DNA of 64,000 nt, from assembly GCA_945895265.1 (NCBI GenBank), contig CAMDEF010000004.1:1-64000 (forward strand), written 5' to 3'. The DNA is from Bordetella parapertussis. GTDB taxonomy: Bacteria; Pseudomonadota; Gammaproteobacteria; Burkholderiales; Burkholderiaceae_B. A program made the position numbers and the translations under genes. The notes beneath the pieces are model-generated. The model was given only the letters and a program-made list of their open reading frames with translations, was not told the origin of the DNA and did no database searches. Positions 9,612-18,557 of this stretch are shown piece by piece (position 1 is the first letter of the stretch; each line of letters starts with the position of its first letter).

Positions 9612-10736
9612 GTGGTGAGCGCGTCTTACTACATTGGGCTGATGTCTGGTACCAGCCTAGACGGGGTTGATGCCGTACTGGCAAGCTTTGATCCCTCGGG
9701 CAAGCCTACCGTCATTGCCCACGCGTCAAGTGCGTTTAACCCAGCGTTGCGCGAAACGCTCTTCTCGTTAAACACCTCAGGCCCCGACGAACTCGCCCGC
9801 GCTGCACTGGCCGCCAATAGCTTGGTCGCGCTGTATGCCAAACTAGTCACTCAAACGCTCGAACAAGCCAAGCTCTCGTCCTCGCAAATTTCAGCCATTG
9901 GTTCCCACGGGCAAACCGTCAGGCATCAACCGAGTCTTGGCTACACGATTCAGCTCAACGCACCCGCACTGCTTGCCGAGCTCACTGGCATCACCGTGGT
10001 GGCCGATTTCAGAAGTCGCGATGTCGCAGCGGGTGGCCAAGGCGCACCTTTGGTGCCGGTTTTTCACGCTGGGATTTTTTCTACCGACCATACTCGCGTG
10101 ATTTTGAACCTAGGCGGCATCGCTAACATCACAATATTGCGGCCGGATGCAGACCCGCTTGGTTTTGACACCGGGCCAGCAAATGCCCTAATGGATAGCT
10201 GGTGTCAGTTGCATACGCAACAAAGCTTTGACGTTGACGGAGCATGGGGAGCACAAGGCTTGGTCAATCAAGCGCTGCTCGATCGCTTAAACAACGCAGA
10301 GCCTTGGCTGAAGTTGCCACCACCAAAGTCTACCGGGCGCGATTTATTCAACCTTAAGTGGCTTGCGCCTCGACTGCAATACTGCGTCGGGCGACTTGAG
10401 CCAGGCCAACGCTTAACGCCTCAAGACGTACAGGCCACGCTGTGTGCCTTCACAGCGGCGACAGCGGCGCAGGCGATCAACACCTTTGCGCCTGACGCAC
10501 AAGAGGTGTTGCTGTGCGGTGGTGGCGCTCACAACAGCGCGTTGCGCCAAAGCCTGCAGGCGGCGCTGCCCTGCGTTGTATCAACGACTGAGAGTGCGGG
10601 GGTAGGCACACAGGATGTTGAAGCGCTGGCCTTTGCGTGGCTCGCTTGGGCCCATCAACACAAGGTGACTGCCGGCAACCCCAAGGTAACCGGGGCGCGC
10701 GGCGCGCGAATTTTAGGAGCGACTTGGCCCGCCTAA
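9612..10736 (+). CDS. anmK: Anhydro-N-acetylmuramic acid kinase
   Basis: 374 aa, the family length. AnmK hydrolyses the 1,6-anhydro ring and phosphorylates the product to MurNAc-6-phosphate during wall recycling. It begins with the conserved YYIGLMSGTSLDGVDAV; other motifs are GSHGQTVRH, NLGGIANIT, GFDTGPAN and LLCGGGAHN. The start is GTG, with two tandem GTG codons at 9612 and 9615. It directly follows the M23 peptidase gene and converges on erpA with a 10-bp gap. Confidence 0.95.
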   Translation: MVSASYYIGLMSGTSLDGVDAVLASFDPSGKPTVIAHASSAFNPALRETLFSLNTSGPDELARAALAANSLVALYAKLVTQTLEQAKLSSSQISAIGSHGQTVRHQPSLGYTIQLNAPALLAELTGITVVADFRSRDVAAGGQGAPLVPVFHAGIFSTDHTRVILNLGGIANITILRPDADPLGFDTGPANALMDSWCQLHTQQSFDVDGAWGAQGLVNQALLDRLNNAEPWLKLPPPKSTGRDLFNLKWLAPRLQYCVGRLEPGQRLTPQDVQATLCAFTAATAAQAINTFAPDAQEVLLCGGGAHNSALRQSLQAALPCVVSTTESAGVGTQDVEALAFAWLAWAHQHKVTAGNPKVTGARGARILGATWPA

Positions 10737-10746
10737 CTGGTGCAGC

Positions 10747-11115
10747 TTAGACTGAGAACGACGAGCCACAACCACAGGTGGTTGAGGCATTTGGATTGCG
10801 AATGACGAATTGCGATCCTTCGATGTCTTCTTTGTAATCGATCTCAGCGCCGACCAAGTACTGAAAGCTCATCGGGTCAACTAACAAGGCGACGCCATTT
10901 TTTTCAAGTGTTGTGTCGTCTTCGTTGACGTCTTCATCAAAAGTGAAGCCATACTGAAAACCCGAACAACCACCACCCTGCACAAACACGCGCAGTTTAA
11001 GGTTTGAATTACCCTCTTCGATCAATAAATCTTTAACCTTGGCAGCCGCTGAGTCTGTAAACAGAATCGGCGTGGGCGGCGCTTGCAGATCAACGGTTTG
11101 TGTGGCGATGTTCAT
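10747..11115 (-). CDS. erpA: Iron-sulfur cluster insertion protein ErpA (A-type carrier)
   Basis: 122 aa. A-type carriers deliver Fe-S clusters to apoproteins. The three cluster cysteines are visible: one in [10 protein letters not shown] and two in the C-terminal CGCGSSFSV. The N-terminus ([17 protein letters not shown]) is typical of ErpA rather than IscA. The tyrS / M23 / anmK / erpA order is common in Burkholderiales. A 91-bp gap separates it from the upstream DUF6776-like gene. Confidence 0.93.
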   Translation of the reverse strand: MNIATQTVDLQAPPTPILFTDSAAAKVKDLLIEEGNSNLKLRVFVQGGGCSGFQYGFTFDEDVNEDDTTLEKNGVALLVDPMSFQYLVGAEIDYKEDIEGSQFVIRNPNASTTCGCGSSFSV

Positions 11116-11206
11116 AAGTGACTCCTGTCCCGCGGGACGATACTAAACTCTAAATGACGTGATACCTGAGTGCATTGGTCAACTATACCGCAAGTGCCTA
11201 GGTCAT

Positions 11207-12019
11207 TCATAGAGCAACCACTCTAGAGGCAAGGACAATATCACCGTCAAGCACGCGCACCGTGACAGACTTTGGTGCAAACCTGGGCGGAAGCGCCAAA
11301 AAACCCTGCCCGCGCTGAAACTGCGCAAAATCTAGACGCAGGGCAGCGCGCTGCGCCTCAGTTTGTTGAGCCTCAACCTGTTGCCCCATCTTTTGCTGGC
11401 CCTTACCCCGCTGCGGTTCAGCCTGTTGCGACTTGCAGTGCAAGCTCTGCGCCACAAGCTCTTCAGGGCCAGCCGGTAAGGGGTTGGCCAGCAGTGGCTG
11501 CAAAATAACCATTTGCTCTGAGGCGTCAACATCCCCACGACAATGGCCTATGGCAACAAACTGTAAGGTACCCACAAAATGCTTAGTCGTTTTGCCACTG
11601 CGCATCAGCAAAACCCGATACTGCAACCCCTCGGGGTGTTGCTCAATGTCAACCGCCCGAATATCGAGCGCCCCGTGAGCGCTGGCCGGCAGCAGATCTT
11701 CAAAGAACGCCAATTGATCTTGCGCACGGCCAAGTTCTAACTGAACATTTGCTAATATTTTTTCGAGTTCGAGGCGAGCAGCCCTCTCAGTCAGCAACGC
11801 TCTTTGTGCTTGATGAAAGGGCGAACCGGTTTGAGCGCGCTCGGCCTCTAACTCAGAGCGTTCTTGAAGCAAGGCGGCACGCTCTGTGCGCAGTTTCAGT
11901 TGCTGTGCCTCTGTACCCGCACCTTGCCTGATCAAAGCTGCTAAAAGCCCGCCCAACACAAACAACAGCAAGCCACCGCAAATCGCCTTGGCAGAAGCGC
12001 GCCCACCGACTTTCACCAT
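11207..12019 (-). CDS. DUF6776-like membrane-anchored coiled-coil protein
   Basis: 270 aa, function unknown. A single N-terminal membrane helix lies at about residues 14-32. It is followed by a charged Arg/Glu/Gln-rich stretch (about 35-115) that looks like coiled coil. The C-terminal half is beta-rich (RVLLMRSGKTTKHFVG). A Gln-rich insertion near residues 198-222 contains imperfect KGQQKMGQQ-type repeats. In relatives a DUF6776 gene follows argC, as here (13-bp gap), which supports the assignment. The bactofilin gene often found beside it is absent. A role in the envelope is inference. Confidence 0.7.
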   Translation of the reverse strand: MVKVGGRASAKAICGGLLLFVLGGLLAALIRQGAGTEAQQLKLRTERAALLQERSELEAERAQTGSPFHQAQRALLTERAARLELEKILANVQLELGRAQDQLAFFEDLLPASAHGALDIRAVDIEQHPEGLQYRVLLMRSGKTTKHFVGTLQFVAIGHCRGDVDASEQMVILQPLLANPLPAGPEELVAQSLHCKSQQAEPQRGKGQQKMGQQVEAQQTEAQRAALRLDFAQFQRGQGFLALPPRFAPKSVTVRVLDGDIVLASRVVAL

Positions 12020-12032
12020 GCGTTCAAAGGCC

Positions 12033-13094
12033 TTACGGAAGAATCGCGACTTGATTCAAACCCGTGTTTTCGGGCAAGCCAAACATCAGATTCATATTTT
12101 GAATCGCTTGACCCGAGGCCCCTTTGACAAGGTTGTCTTGAACGACCAAAATAATCAAACGATCTCCGTTACCAGGGCGCTGTAGCGCAATGCGCAAGGT
12201 ATTAGAGGCCCGTACCGAGCGCGTGTCAGGCTGACTACCAAACGGCATCACGTCAACAAAACTTTCGTTTGCGTAGCGCGCTTCAAAGAGCGCTTGAAAA
12301 TCAACCCCACGCGCCTCGGGTAAGATCCGAGCGTAGATCGTGCTGAACATGCCGCGAATCATGGGCACCAGATGTGGCACAAACGTCAGCCCAACGGAGC
12401 CACCGGCCAAGCGTTGCAGCTGTTCGTCGATTTCAGCTTGATGACGATGCCCGGCAACACCATACGCCTTAAAGTTATCACTGGCTTCAGATAACAAGCT
12501 GCCGACTTCTGCCTTGCGACCAGCGCCACTGACGCCTGATTTGCAATCAGCAATCAGGTCTGAGGTATCGATCAACGGTTTGCCGCCAAGCAGTGGCGCC
12601 AACCCAAGCAAAATCGTAGTGGGATAGCAACCGGGGTTACCGACAACACGCGCCTTGGCTACCGAGGCACGATTCAGCTCAACAACTCCATACACAGACT
12701 CTTTAAGAATCTCGGGGCAGGTGTGCGGGATTTTGTACCATTTTTCAAACGCTTTAATGTCTTGCAAGCGAAAGTCTGCGGCTAGGTCAATGAGCTTGAC
12801 GCCTGCAGCCAGTAACTCGGGGGCCTGCGCCATCGCTACACCATGCGGTGTGGCAAAAAATACAACGTCGCAGCCTGTCAACGGTGCTTTGTCAGGGGCA
12901 GAAAATGCCAGCTTCACGTGCCCACGCAGGTTAGGAAACATATTGGCAACAGGCATGCCGTCTTCTTGACGCGAGGTAATGGCTGTGAGCTCAACATTTG
13001 GATGCTGCGACAGAATACGCAAGAGTTCAACGCCGGTGTAACCCGTGCCGCCGACAATGCCAACTTTGATCCGTTTTGCTAAAGTTTGTGTCAT
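12033..13094 (-). CDS. argC: N-acetyl-gamma-glutamyl-phosphate reductase
   Basis: 353 aa, the long-type ArgC. It reduces N-acetylglutamyl-phosphate to the semialdehyde with NADPH, step three of arginine synthesis. The nucleotide-binding opening is [16 protein letters not shown]. The catalytic cysteine lies in [22 protein letters not shown] and [12 protein letters not shown] are also typical. It lies downstream of rpsI but behind a strong terminator, so it probably has its own promoter in the gap 13095-13180. argJ of the same pathway is at 59204. Confidence 0.95.
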   Translation of the reverse strand: MTQTLAKRIKVGIVGGTGYTGVELLRILSQHPNVELTAITSRQEDGMPVANMFPNLRGHVKLAFSAPDKAPLTGCDVVFFATPHGVAMAQAPELLAAGVKLIDLAADFRLQDIKAFEKWYKIPHTCPEILKESVYGVVELNRASVAKARVVGNPGCYPTTILLGLAPLLGGKPLIDTSDLIADCKSGVSGAGRKAEVGSLLSEASDNFKAYGVAGHRHQAEIDEQLQRLAGGSVGLTFVPHLVPMIRGMFSTIYARILPEARGVDFQALFEARYANESFVDVMPFGSQPDTRSVRASNTLRIALQRPGNGDRLIILVVQDNLVKGASGQAIQNMNLMFGLPENTGLNQVAILP

Positions 13095-13180
13095 GCTGAG
13101 ACCCCTGTTTCTATACCTGCCGAGATGCTAAACACGCGGCACTGTGAAGTAAATATTATCCCATGTGCGTGTGACAGAAA

Positions 13181-13205
13181 AAAAGACCGCTTGCGCGGTC
13201 TTTTT
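13181..13205 (-). terminator. Rho-independent terminator of rplM-rpsI
   Basis: The stem GACCGC/GCGGTC with loop TTGC is flanked by A-runs and T-runs on both sides. On the minus strand it ends in seven T residues, directly behind rpsI. It could work in both directions. Confidence 0.85.
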
Positions 13206-13240
13206 GCACTGAGGCCGACATACAGCCTCGGGCGGTTCGA

Positions 13241-13633
13241 TCAACGCTTGCTGAACTGTTTCCGACGACGTGCTTTGTGGAAACCGACTTTCTTACGTTC
13301 AACTTCACGTGCATCGCGCGTGACCAGCCCTGCTTTGGACAGAGAAGGCTTTAACGCTGCATCGTAATCAATCAGCGCACGCGTAATGCCGTGACGCACT
13401 GCGCCCGCCTGGCCGCTTTCGCCGCCGCCGTGCACATTGATATGAAAATCAAACGACGCTAAGTGACCGGTGAGTTCGAGCGGTTGACGCACGACCATAC
13501 GACCAGTTTCGCGAGCAAAGTATTCGTCAACGGGCTTGCCGTTGACAACAATCTTGCCTGCGCCTTTTTTCATGAAGACACGAGCCACCGAAGTCTTGCG
13601 GCGGCCGGTTCCGTAATTCCAATTACCGATCAT
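13241..13633 (-). CDS. rpsI: 30S ribosomal protein S9
   Basis: 130 aa. It begins [14 protein letters not shown] after a short lead and ends RRRKQFSKR, the classic S9 tail that reaches the P-site tRNA. It lies 3 bp behind rplM in the universal L13-S9 operon and ahead of a rho-independent terminator. Length and sequence are entirely typical. Confidence 0.98.
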   Translation of the reverse strand: MIGNWNYGTGRRKTSVARVFMKKGAGKIVVNGKPVDEYFARETGRMVVRQPLELTGHLASFDFHINVHGGGESGQAGAVRHGITRALIDYDAALKPSLSKAGLVTRDAREVERKKVGFHKARRRKQFSKR

Positions 13634-13636
13634 GGC

Positions 13637-14071
13637 CTATCCTTTGAGTTCGAGGGGCTGTGGCTGTTGGGCCGAATGAGGATGTTCTGCACCCGCATAG
13701 ACCTTGAGCTTTTTAATCATCGCATAACCCAGTGGGCCTTTAGGCAACATGCCCTTAACGGCCTTCTGAATCGCACGACCCGGAAAACGCTCTTGCAGTT
13801 TCGCGAAGTTTGTTTCGCGAATACCGCCTGGATACGTTGTGTGACGGAAGTATTTTTTATCTTGCGTCTTGTTGCCGGTTACGACGATATCTGCTGCATT
13901 GATAATGACGATGTAATCGCCTGTATCAACGTGGGGCGTGAACTCTGGCTTGTGCTTACCGCGCAAACGGTGTGCGACTTCGCTGGCCACACGACCGAGG
14001 ACTTTGCCCTTCGCGTCAATCACGAACCAGCCACGTTGGACTTCATGCGGCTTAGCCACAAATGTCTTCAT
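13637..14071 (-). CDS. rplM: 50S ribosomal protein L13
   Basis: 144 aa. Typical L13, starting [20 protein letters not shown] and containing [12 protein letters not shown] and MLPKGPLG. It is the first gene of the rplM-rpsI operon. Its promoter should be in 14072-14203; a candidate -10 (TAGAAT on the minus strand, about 14194-14199) is visible but I cannot support a matching -35. Confidence 0.98.
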   Translation of the reverse strand: MKTFVAKPHEVQRGWFVIDAKGKVLGRVASEVAHRLRGKHKPEFTPHVDTGDYIVIINAADIVVTGNKTQDKKYFRHTTYPGGIRETNFAKLQERFPGRAIQKAVKGMLPKGPLGYAMIKKLKVYAGAEHPHSAQQPQPLELKG

Positions 14072-14203
14072 GATTGGATCCTAAAAATACCTGCCCGGGA
14101 CCATCCCAGACGGGCCCTCAAATAACGTTTTGGATGTTGCCAAAGCGTGTAACCCGCCCGTGCACCAACCTAGTTATTGGAGGAAAGCCTTTGATTCTAC
14201 AAT

Positions 14204-14241
14204 AAAAAAAGGATGCTGACCAAATGGCAAGCACCCTTTTT
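14204..14241 (-). terminator. Rho-independent terminator between the TRAP gene and rplM
   Basis: A 12-position near-perfect stem (AAAAAGGATGCT against AGCACCCTTTTT, one mismatch) with an inner CCA/TGG. On the minus strand it is followed by a T7 run. It lies downstream of the TRAP binding-protein gene. Confidence 0.75.
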
Positions 14242-14249
14242 AGTTAAAA

Positions 14250-14275
14250 CCCCGTTCAAATGAAGCGCAACGGGG
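14250..14275 (-). terminator. Second hairpin of a tandem terminator after the TRAP gene
   Basis: CCCCGTT (14250-14256) pairs with AACGGGG (14269-14275) around a 12-nt loop. On the minus strand it is followed by TTTT. It lies 22 bp beyond the TRAP gene stop, so the two hairpins form a tandem terminator. Confidence 0.7.
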
Positions 14276-14297
14276 TAAAAACGACTGACTGAATCGC

Positions 14298-15395
14298 TTA
14301 TTTTTGGCGTGACAGCGCAGCACCTACGTACTGATCGTACGACGCCTCGGCCAGTCTGAACCAAGGCACCACCTGATCGCGATAGCCCATGTAGTTGTCG
14401 TGAATCGTTTTGAATTGCGGGCTTTTAGCCGAGTACTCGACGAACACCTTGAGCGACGCATCCCAACAAGCATCCATAACAGCCCGAGGAAAGGCCCGCA
14501 GCAAAGTGCCTTGCGACAACAGGCGCCTTAACGCTTGCGCATTGAGGTTGTCATAGCGAGCCTGCATCGTTGAATTGCAGGCGCGGCTCGCCGCTTCAAT
14601 GATCGACTGATAGGTTTTAGGAAGCTTTGCCCATTCACCGTCGTTGACATACAAAGCCACCTGTGCGCCACCTTCCCACCAGCCGGGATAGTAGTAGTAC
14701 TTGGCGACCTTGGCGAAACCCATTTTTTCATCGTCATACGGGCCAACCCACTCGACCGCATCGATTGTGCCTTTTTCAAGCGCTGGGTAAATATCGGGGC
14801 CAGGCAACTGTTGGGGCAAACCGCCTAAACGCGTGATGATCTCGCCCGCTAGGCCGGCGATTCGCATTTTTAAACCCTTGATATCCTCGACCGTTTTGAT
14901 CTCTTTGCGATACCAGCCACCCATTTGGGTACCAGTATTGCCCAACGGGAAATTCACGATGTTGAACTCTTTGTAGACATCGCGCGTCAGTTTCATGCCA
15001 TCGCCTTCATACATCCAGGCGTTTGTTTGGCGCGAATTCAGCCCAAACGGTACGGCGGTATCAAAGGCCAAGGAGGGGTTTTTACCAATGTAGTAATACC
15101 CGCTTGAATGCCCCATTTCGACCGTGTTCTTTTGCACGGCATCTAGCACCTGCAGGGGTGGCACGATTTCGCCGGCCGCAAAGTTACGCACGGAAAACTT
15201 ACCGCCGGTAGCCTCAGACAGATACTTTGAAAAAAGCTCGGACGTACCAAACAGCGTGTCAAGGCTTTTGGGGAAACTCGAGGCCAAGCGCCAGTTCAGC
15301 GTAGGCGCATCTTGCGCAAAAACGGGTGCTGCGACAACAGCACTTCCGGCAACAGCCCCAAGGCTGGCTTTCTTTAAAAACGAACGACGTTGCAT
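14298..15395 (-). CDS. TRAP transporter solute-binding protein, DctP family, Tat-type signal
   Basis: 365 aa. The N-terminus RRSFLKK followed by a hydrophobic run and AAPVFAQ is a twin-arginine signal, so the folded protein is probably exported by Tat. The mature part is a DctP-family binding protein (WRLASSFPKSLDTLFG; GLKMRIAGLAGE; IDAVEWVGPYDD), resembling binding proteins for 2-oxo acids or similar carboxylates. No TRAP permease genes are nearby, so it is an orphan here; the permease may be elsewhere. The substrate cannot be told from the sequence. It is followed by tandem terminators. Confidence 0.88.
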   Translation of the reverse strand: MQRRSFLKKASLGAVAGSAVVAAPVFAQDAPTLNWRLASSFPKSLDTLFGTSELFSKYLSEATGGKFSVRNFAAGEIVPPLQVLDAVQKNTVEMGHSSGYYYIGKNPSLAFDTAVPFGLNSRQTNAWMYEGDGMKLTRDVYKEFNIVNFPLGNTGTQMGGWYRKEIKTVEDIKGLKMRIAGLAGEIITRLGGLPQQLPGPDIYPALEKGTIDAVEWVGPYDDEKMGFAKVAKYYYYPGWWEGGAQVALYVNDGEWAKLPKTYQSIIEAASRACNSTMQARYDNLNAQALRRLLSQGTLLRAFPRAVMDACWDASLKVFVEYSAKSPQFKTIHDNYMGYRDQVVPWFRLAEASYDQYVGAALSRQK

Positions 15396-15709
15396 TCGAA
15401 GTCTCCTGAAAATGATTTGAGCAGTTCGGGGTGCTCAGAACTTTGAATATTACACCGGTGACTTGAAACTAAAACCTACCGGTTAATAGGTGTTTGCCCG
15501 TGTATATTGCGGCCAGAACGGGCAGCTGCTTACCGGATGACGCTTGTCACACCGTCCTTCAAGCAGCGCAGGGTGCCCTGACGCTGTCCACTTGTCAGTC
15601 GGCGTTTCAGTTGACAGCCCGCCGGCAGCCGAAGGAACCCATCGAAGCGATCGACCTCATCTTAGGGTTTTCGCCGTAGGAATCCCCGTGTTTAAAGGCA
15701 GGGAGGAAG
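15396..15709. other. 314-bp gap with clustered inverted repeats, no supported gene
   Basis: No credible coding frame. Four adjacent inverted repeats are visible: GCCCGT/ACGGGC (15496-15523), GCTGCTT/AAGCAGC (15525-15567), CAGGGTGCCCTG (15569-15580) and GCTGTC/GACAGC (15583-15618). Two copies of ACCGGT flank a segment near 15455-15483. The gap must also hold the promoter of the TRAP gene. It may be the structured 3' end of pmbA or an RNA gene. I do not recognise a known RNA family. Confidence 0.35.
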
Positions 15710-17077
15710 TCAAGTCCCAGCAATCGCCATGTTTTCAATCAAAATTGAACCAGTCGTTTTGCTACCACGCGTGATGGTGTCGGCACCTACCGCCACGATT
15801 TGATTAAACATGTCTTTTAAATTGCCAGCGATGGTCACTTCTTGAACGGCGTGCTGAATTTGCCCGTCTTTAACCCAATAGCCAAAGGCGCCCCGAGAGT
15901 AGTCACCCGTTAGGTAGTTCACGCCTTGTCCAATCAGCTCAGTCACAAGCAAACCGGTGCCCATTTTGCGAAGCATGGCAGGTAAGTCGTCTTTGCGGCG
16001 CGTTACGCTTGAAGTGAGCTCTAAATTATGCGAGCCACCTGCATTGCCCGTTGTCGTCATACCTAGTTTGCGCGCAGTGTAGGTCGACAACAAATAGCCC
16101 TGTAACACACCGCCACGCACCAGATCACGGGCTTGCGTACGCACCCCTTCTTCGTCAAACGGCGAACTTCCCATGGCGCCTTTAAGGTGTGGGTCTTCAG
16201 TAATAGAGAGATGCTTTGGGAAAATCTCTTTTCCAAGCGAGTCAACCAAAAAACTCACCTTGCGATAGAGCGACCCGCCGCTGATCGCCTGCGTCAACGC
16301 GCCGACTAGGCCTAGCGCCAAGGGGGCCTCGAATAGCACCGGAAAATGTCCGGTTGGAATCCGGCGCGCAGTCAGGCGCGACAAAGCGCGCTCGGCAGCG
16401 TAACGCCCGACTGCAGCCGGATCCGCCAACCGATTCGCACGACGATCGCTGGTGTACCAGTAATCGCGCTGCATCGACTGCCCGCGGCCCGCAATCGGCG
16501 CCACCGACAAGCCATGGCGTGAGTACGCATAACCATCCAGAAAACCGCGGGTGTTGCCCAAGACAAAATGGCCTTCGTGCGTATCAACGCCCGCGCCCTC
16601 AGTATTGGTAATGCGTTTATCGGCATCCAGAGCCGCGCGTTCGGCAACGACAGCAAGTTCGGTGGCCTGCGCCACACTCACCGCCCACGGGTGATGCAAC
16701 TGCAAAGTATGTTTGACATCTTTAGCCAGCAAGTCAGCCTCGGGCAAACCGGCAGACGGGTCTTCTGCGGTGTAGCGCGCGATATGCCAGGCAGCCTCAA
16801 CCGTCTGGCGCATCGCTGCCGGTGAAAAATCAGAGGTCGAAGCCGAACCGCGCCGCTGCCCGGCAAACACTGTAATGTCCATCGAGCGGTCGCGCGTTTG
16901 TTCGACCGTCTCGACCTGACCTTTACGTACCGAGACTGCCAGCCCTTGGGCCTCAGAGACCTCGGCCGCAGCATCGCTTGCGCCCAGACTTTTAGCGTGT
17001 TTAAGCGCTTGCGTCACTAAATCTTCGAAAATCGGGCGATTTTCGGCAACGGGAAGAAAAGAAATTGAAGTAGCCAT
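15710..17077 (-). CDS. pmbA: Metalloprotease PmbA (TldE), TldD/PmbA family
   Basis: 455 aa. PmbA/TldE forms a heterodimeric protease with TldD that processes small peptides such as microcins and degrades the CcdA antitoxin. The N-terminal half shows the family pattern (VSVRKGQVETVEQTRDR; DITVFAGQRRGSAS). The C-terminal half has GGVLQGYLLSTYTARKLGM and GVNYLTGDYSRGAFGYWV. It is divergent from darP, a neighbour pair common in proteobacteria. TldD is not in the window. Start ATG at 17077. Confidence 0.93.
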   Translation of the reverse strand: MATSISFLPVAENRPIFEDLVTQALKHAKSLGASDAAAEVSEAQGLAVSVRKGQVETVEQTRDRSMDITVFAGQRRGSASTSDFSPAAMRQTVEAAWHIARYTAEDPSAGLPEADLLAKDVKHTLQLHHPWAVSVAQATELAVVAERAALDADKRITNTEGAGVDTHEGHFVLGNTRGFLDGYAYSRHGLSVAPIAGRGQSMQRDYWYTSDRRANRLADPAAVGRYAAERALSRLTARRIPTGHFPVLFEAPLALGLVGALTQAISGGSLYRKVSFLVDSLGKEIFPKHLSITEDPHLKGAMGSSPFDEEGVRTQARDLVRGGVLQGYLLSTYTARKLGMTTTGNAGGSHNLELTSSVTRRKDDLPAMLRKMGTGLLVTELIGQGVNYLTGDYSRGAFGYWVKDGQIQHAVQEVTIAGNLKDMFNQIVAVGADTITRGSKTTGSILIENMAIAGT

Positions 17078-17113
17078 TAGGGGTCCATTCGCGTGAGGCT
17101 TTATGATAGCTCT

Positions 17114-17674
17114 ATGATGACTGAATTACCTGAAACCCCCGACGACGCGCCCGACTCAATTTATGACGGCCCTAGCAAATCCCACGTCAAGCGCGAAATG
17201 CTTGCCTTGGTCGACCTTGGCAAAGAGCTCGTTGAGCTCTCACCCGAACGACTCAAGCAATTGCCGCTGTCTGAGCGACTGTACGAGGCGATCCGCTTGG
17301 CGCAACGCACCACAGCCCGCGAAGGCCTGAGGCGGCAAGTCCACTTTGTCGGCAAACTCATGCGCGACGCACCCGCCGACCAGATTCGAGCCCAGCTCGA
17401 CACCTGGAAAAATGGCTCACGTGAGCAAACACAGGCCATGCATCGGCTCGAGGCCTTGCGTGACCGCTTGATAAAAGATGACGCGGCCCTTACCGTGCTG
17501 CTACAAAAATATCCCCAGGCGGATATTCAACATCTGCGCACCTTGATACGCGAAGGACGCAAAGAGGCTGCTGCAAACGAAAATCTGCGACCAGGCCAAG
17601 ACCCTTTGCGCAAACACTATCGCGCGTTATTTCAGGCGCTTAAAACCCTACAGGATCCTGACACAGCACCATGA
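17114..17674 (+). CDS. darP: Ribosome-associated protein DarP/YjgA (DUF615)
   Basis: About 186 aa. DarP associates with late 50S precursors and promotes subunit maturation. The family pattern [19 protein letters not shown] and [15 protein letters not shown] is clear, and helical charged sequence runs to the end. I start at one of two adjacent Met codons (17114/17117), since the residues before MMTELPE are not conserved. It is divergent from pmbA and overlaps the next gene by 4 bp (ATGA), indicating coupling. Confidence 0.9.
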   Translation: MMTELPETPDDAPDSIYDGPSKSHVKREMLALVDLGKELVELSPERLKQLPLSERLYEAIRLAQRTTAREGLRRQVHFVGKLMRDAPADQIRAQLDTWKNGSREQTQAMHRLEALRDRLIKDDAALTVLLQKYPQADIQHLRTLIREGRKEAAANENLRPGQDPLRKHYRALFQALKTLQDPDTAP

Positions 17675-18345
17675 ACGACAACAAACTGCTTGAGTGCGTA
17701 GAGCACGAAACCGGCCCCGCGCCCACCCACAGTGTGATTTGGCTGCATGGCCTCGGCGCCGATGGCCATGACTTTGCACCCATCGTCCCAGAACTGCGTC
17801 TGCCCGCTTCCAAAGCGGTGCGCTTTGTGTTTCCGCACGCAACGGTTCAACCCGTCACCATTAACGGTGGCATGGCAATGCGCTCGTGGTACGACATTTT
17901 GACCCCACAACTGGTCAAGCGTGAAGATGAGACGGGCATTCGAGTGTCTGAGCAGGCGATTTTGGCCCTGATTGCCCGCGAAAACGCGCGCGGCGTGCCG
18001 AGTGCCAATATTGTGCTGGCCGGCTTTTCACAAGGCTGCGCCATGACGCTGCATACGGGCATTCGGGTGCCCTTTAAACTTGCTGGTCTCATGGGGCTGT
18101 CAGGCTATTTGCCGTTGGGCGACCTAGCCCAGGCCGAGCATCAGTCAGCAAATCTTGACACCCCTATTTTTTTAGCGCACGGCACCTACGACCCAGTCGT
18201 GGCACCCGAGCGCGCCGAAACTTCGCGCGCCAAGCTCCAAGAACTTGGTTACACGGTGCAGTGGCACACCTACCCAATGCCGCACTCCGTTTGCCCCGAA
18301 GAGATCTCTGATATTTCGCAGTTTTTACAAAGCGTTTTGGTGTAG
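17671..18345 (+). CDS. Alpha/beta hydrolase, phospholipase/carboxylesterase family
   Basis: 224 aa, the size of EstB-type carboxylesterases. The nucleophile elbow is GFSQG near residue 116. The catalytic Asp is in HGTYDPVV and the His in [21 protein letters not shown] near residue 24 is the family oxyanion region. Cytoplasmic, no signal peptide. The natural substrate is unknown; relatives hydrolyse short-chain esters and some depalmitoylate proteins. It overlaps darP by 4 bp, so it is in the same operon. Confidence 0.88.
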   Translation: MNDNKLLECVEHETGPAPTHSVIWLHGLGADGHDFAPIVPELRLPASKAVRFVFPHATVQPVTINGGMAMRSWYDILTPQLVKREDETGIRVSEQAILALIARENARGVPSANIVLAGFSQGCAMTLHTGIRVPFKLAGLMGLSGYLPLGDLAQAEHQSANLDTPIFLAHGTYDPVVAPERAETSRAKLQELGYTVQWHTYPMPHSVCPEEISDISQFLQSVLV

Positions 18346-18557
18346 ACCTGTGACGTTTTTCGAGCTCGTTTCTTTTCGAGATCGGCATGTTCCCGGTTGA
18401 CTGATCACATTCTAAAATTGCTACGTATTGACGGCTTGGCGTGGGGCTTGGGTGATTTCCTCGGCTTGGTCGCTGTCAAGTTTTACTGGTTGCACCGACG
18501 TCCGCGCATTGCCCGATATCCTATTTGCGTTTTTTATAAACTTTAATTGCCTCATTT

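Noticed and set aside
15494..15679. 61-aa plus-strand frame in the pmbA/TRAP gap
   Set aside because: No ribosome-binding site, no recognisable features, and it overlaps the hairpin cluster.
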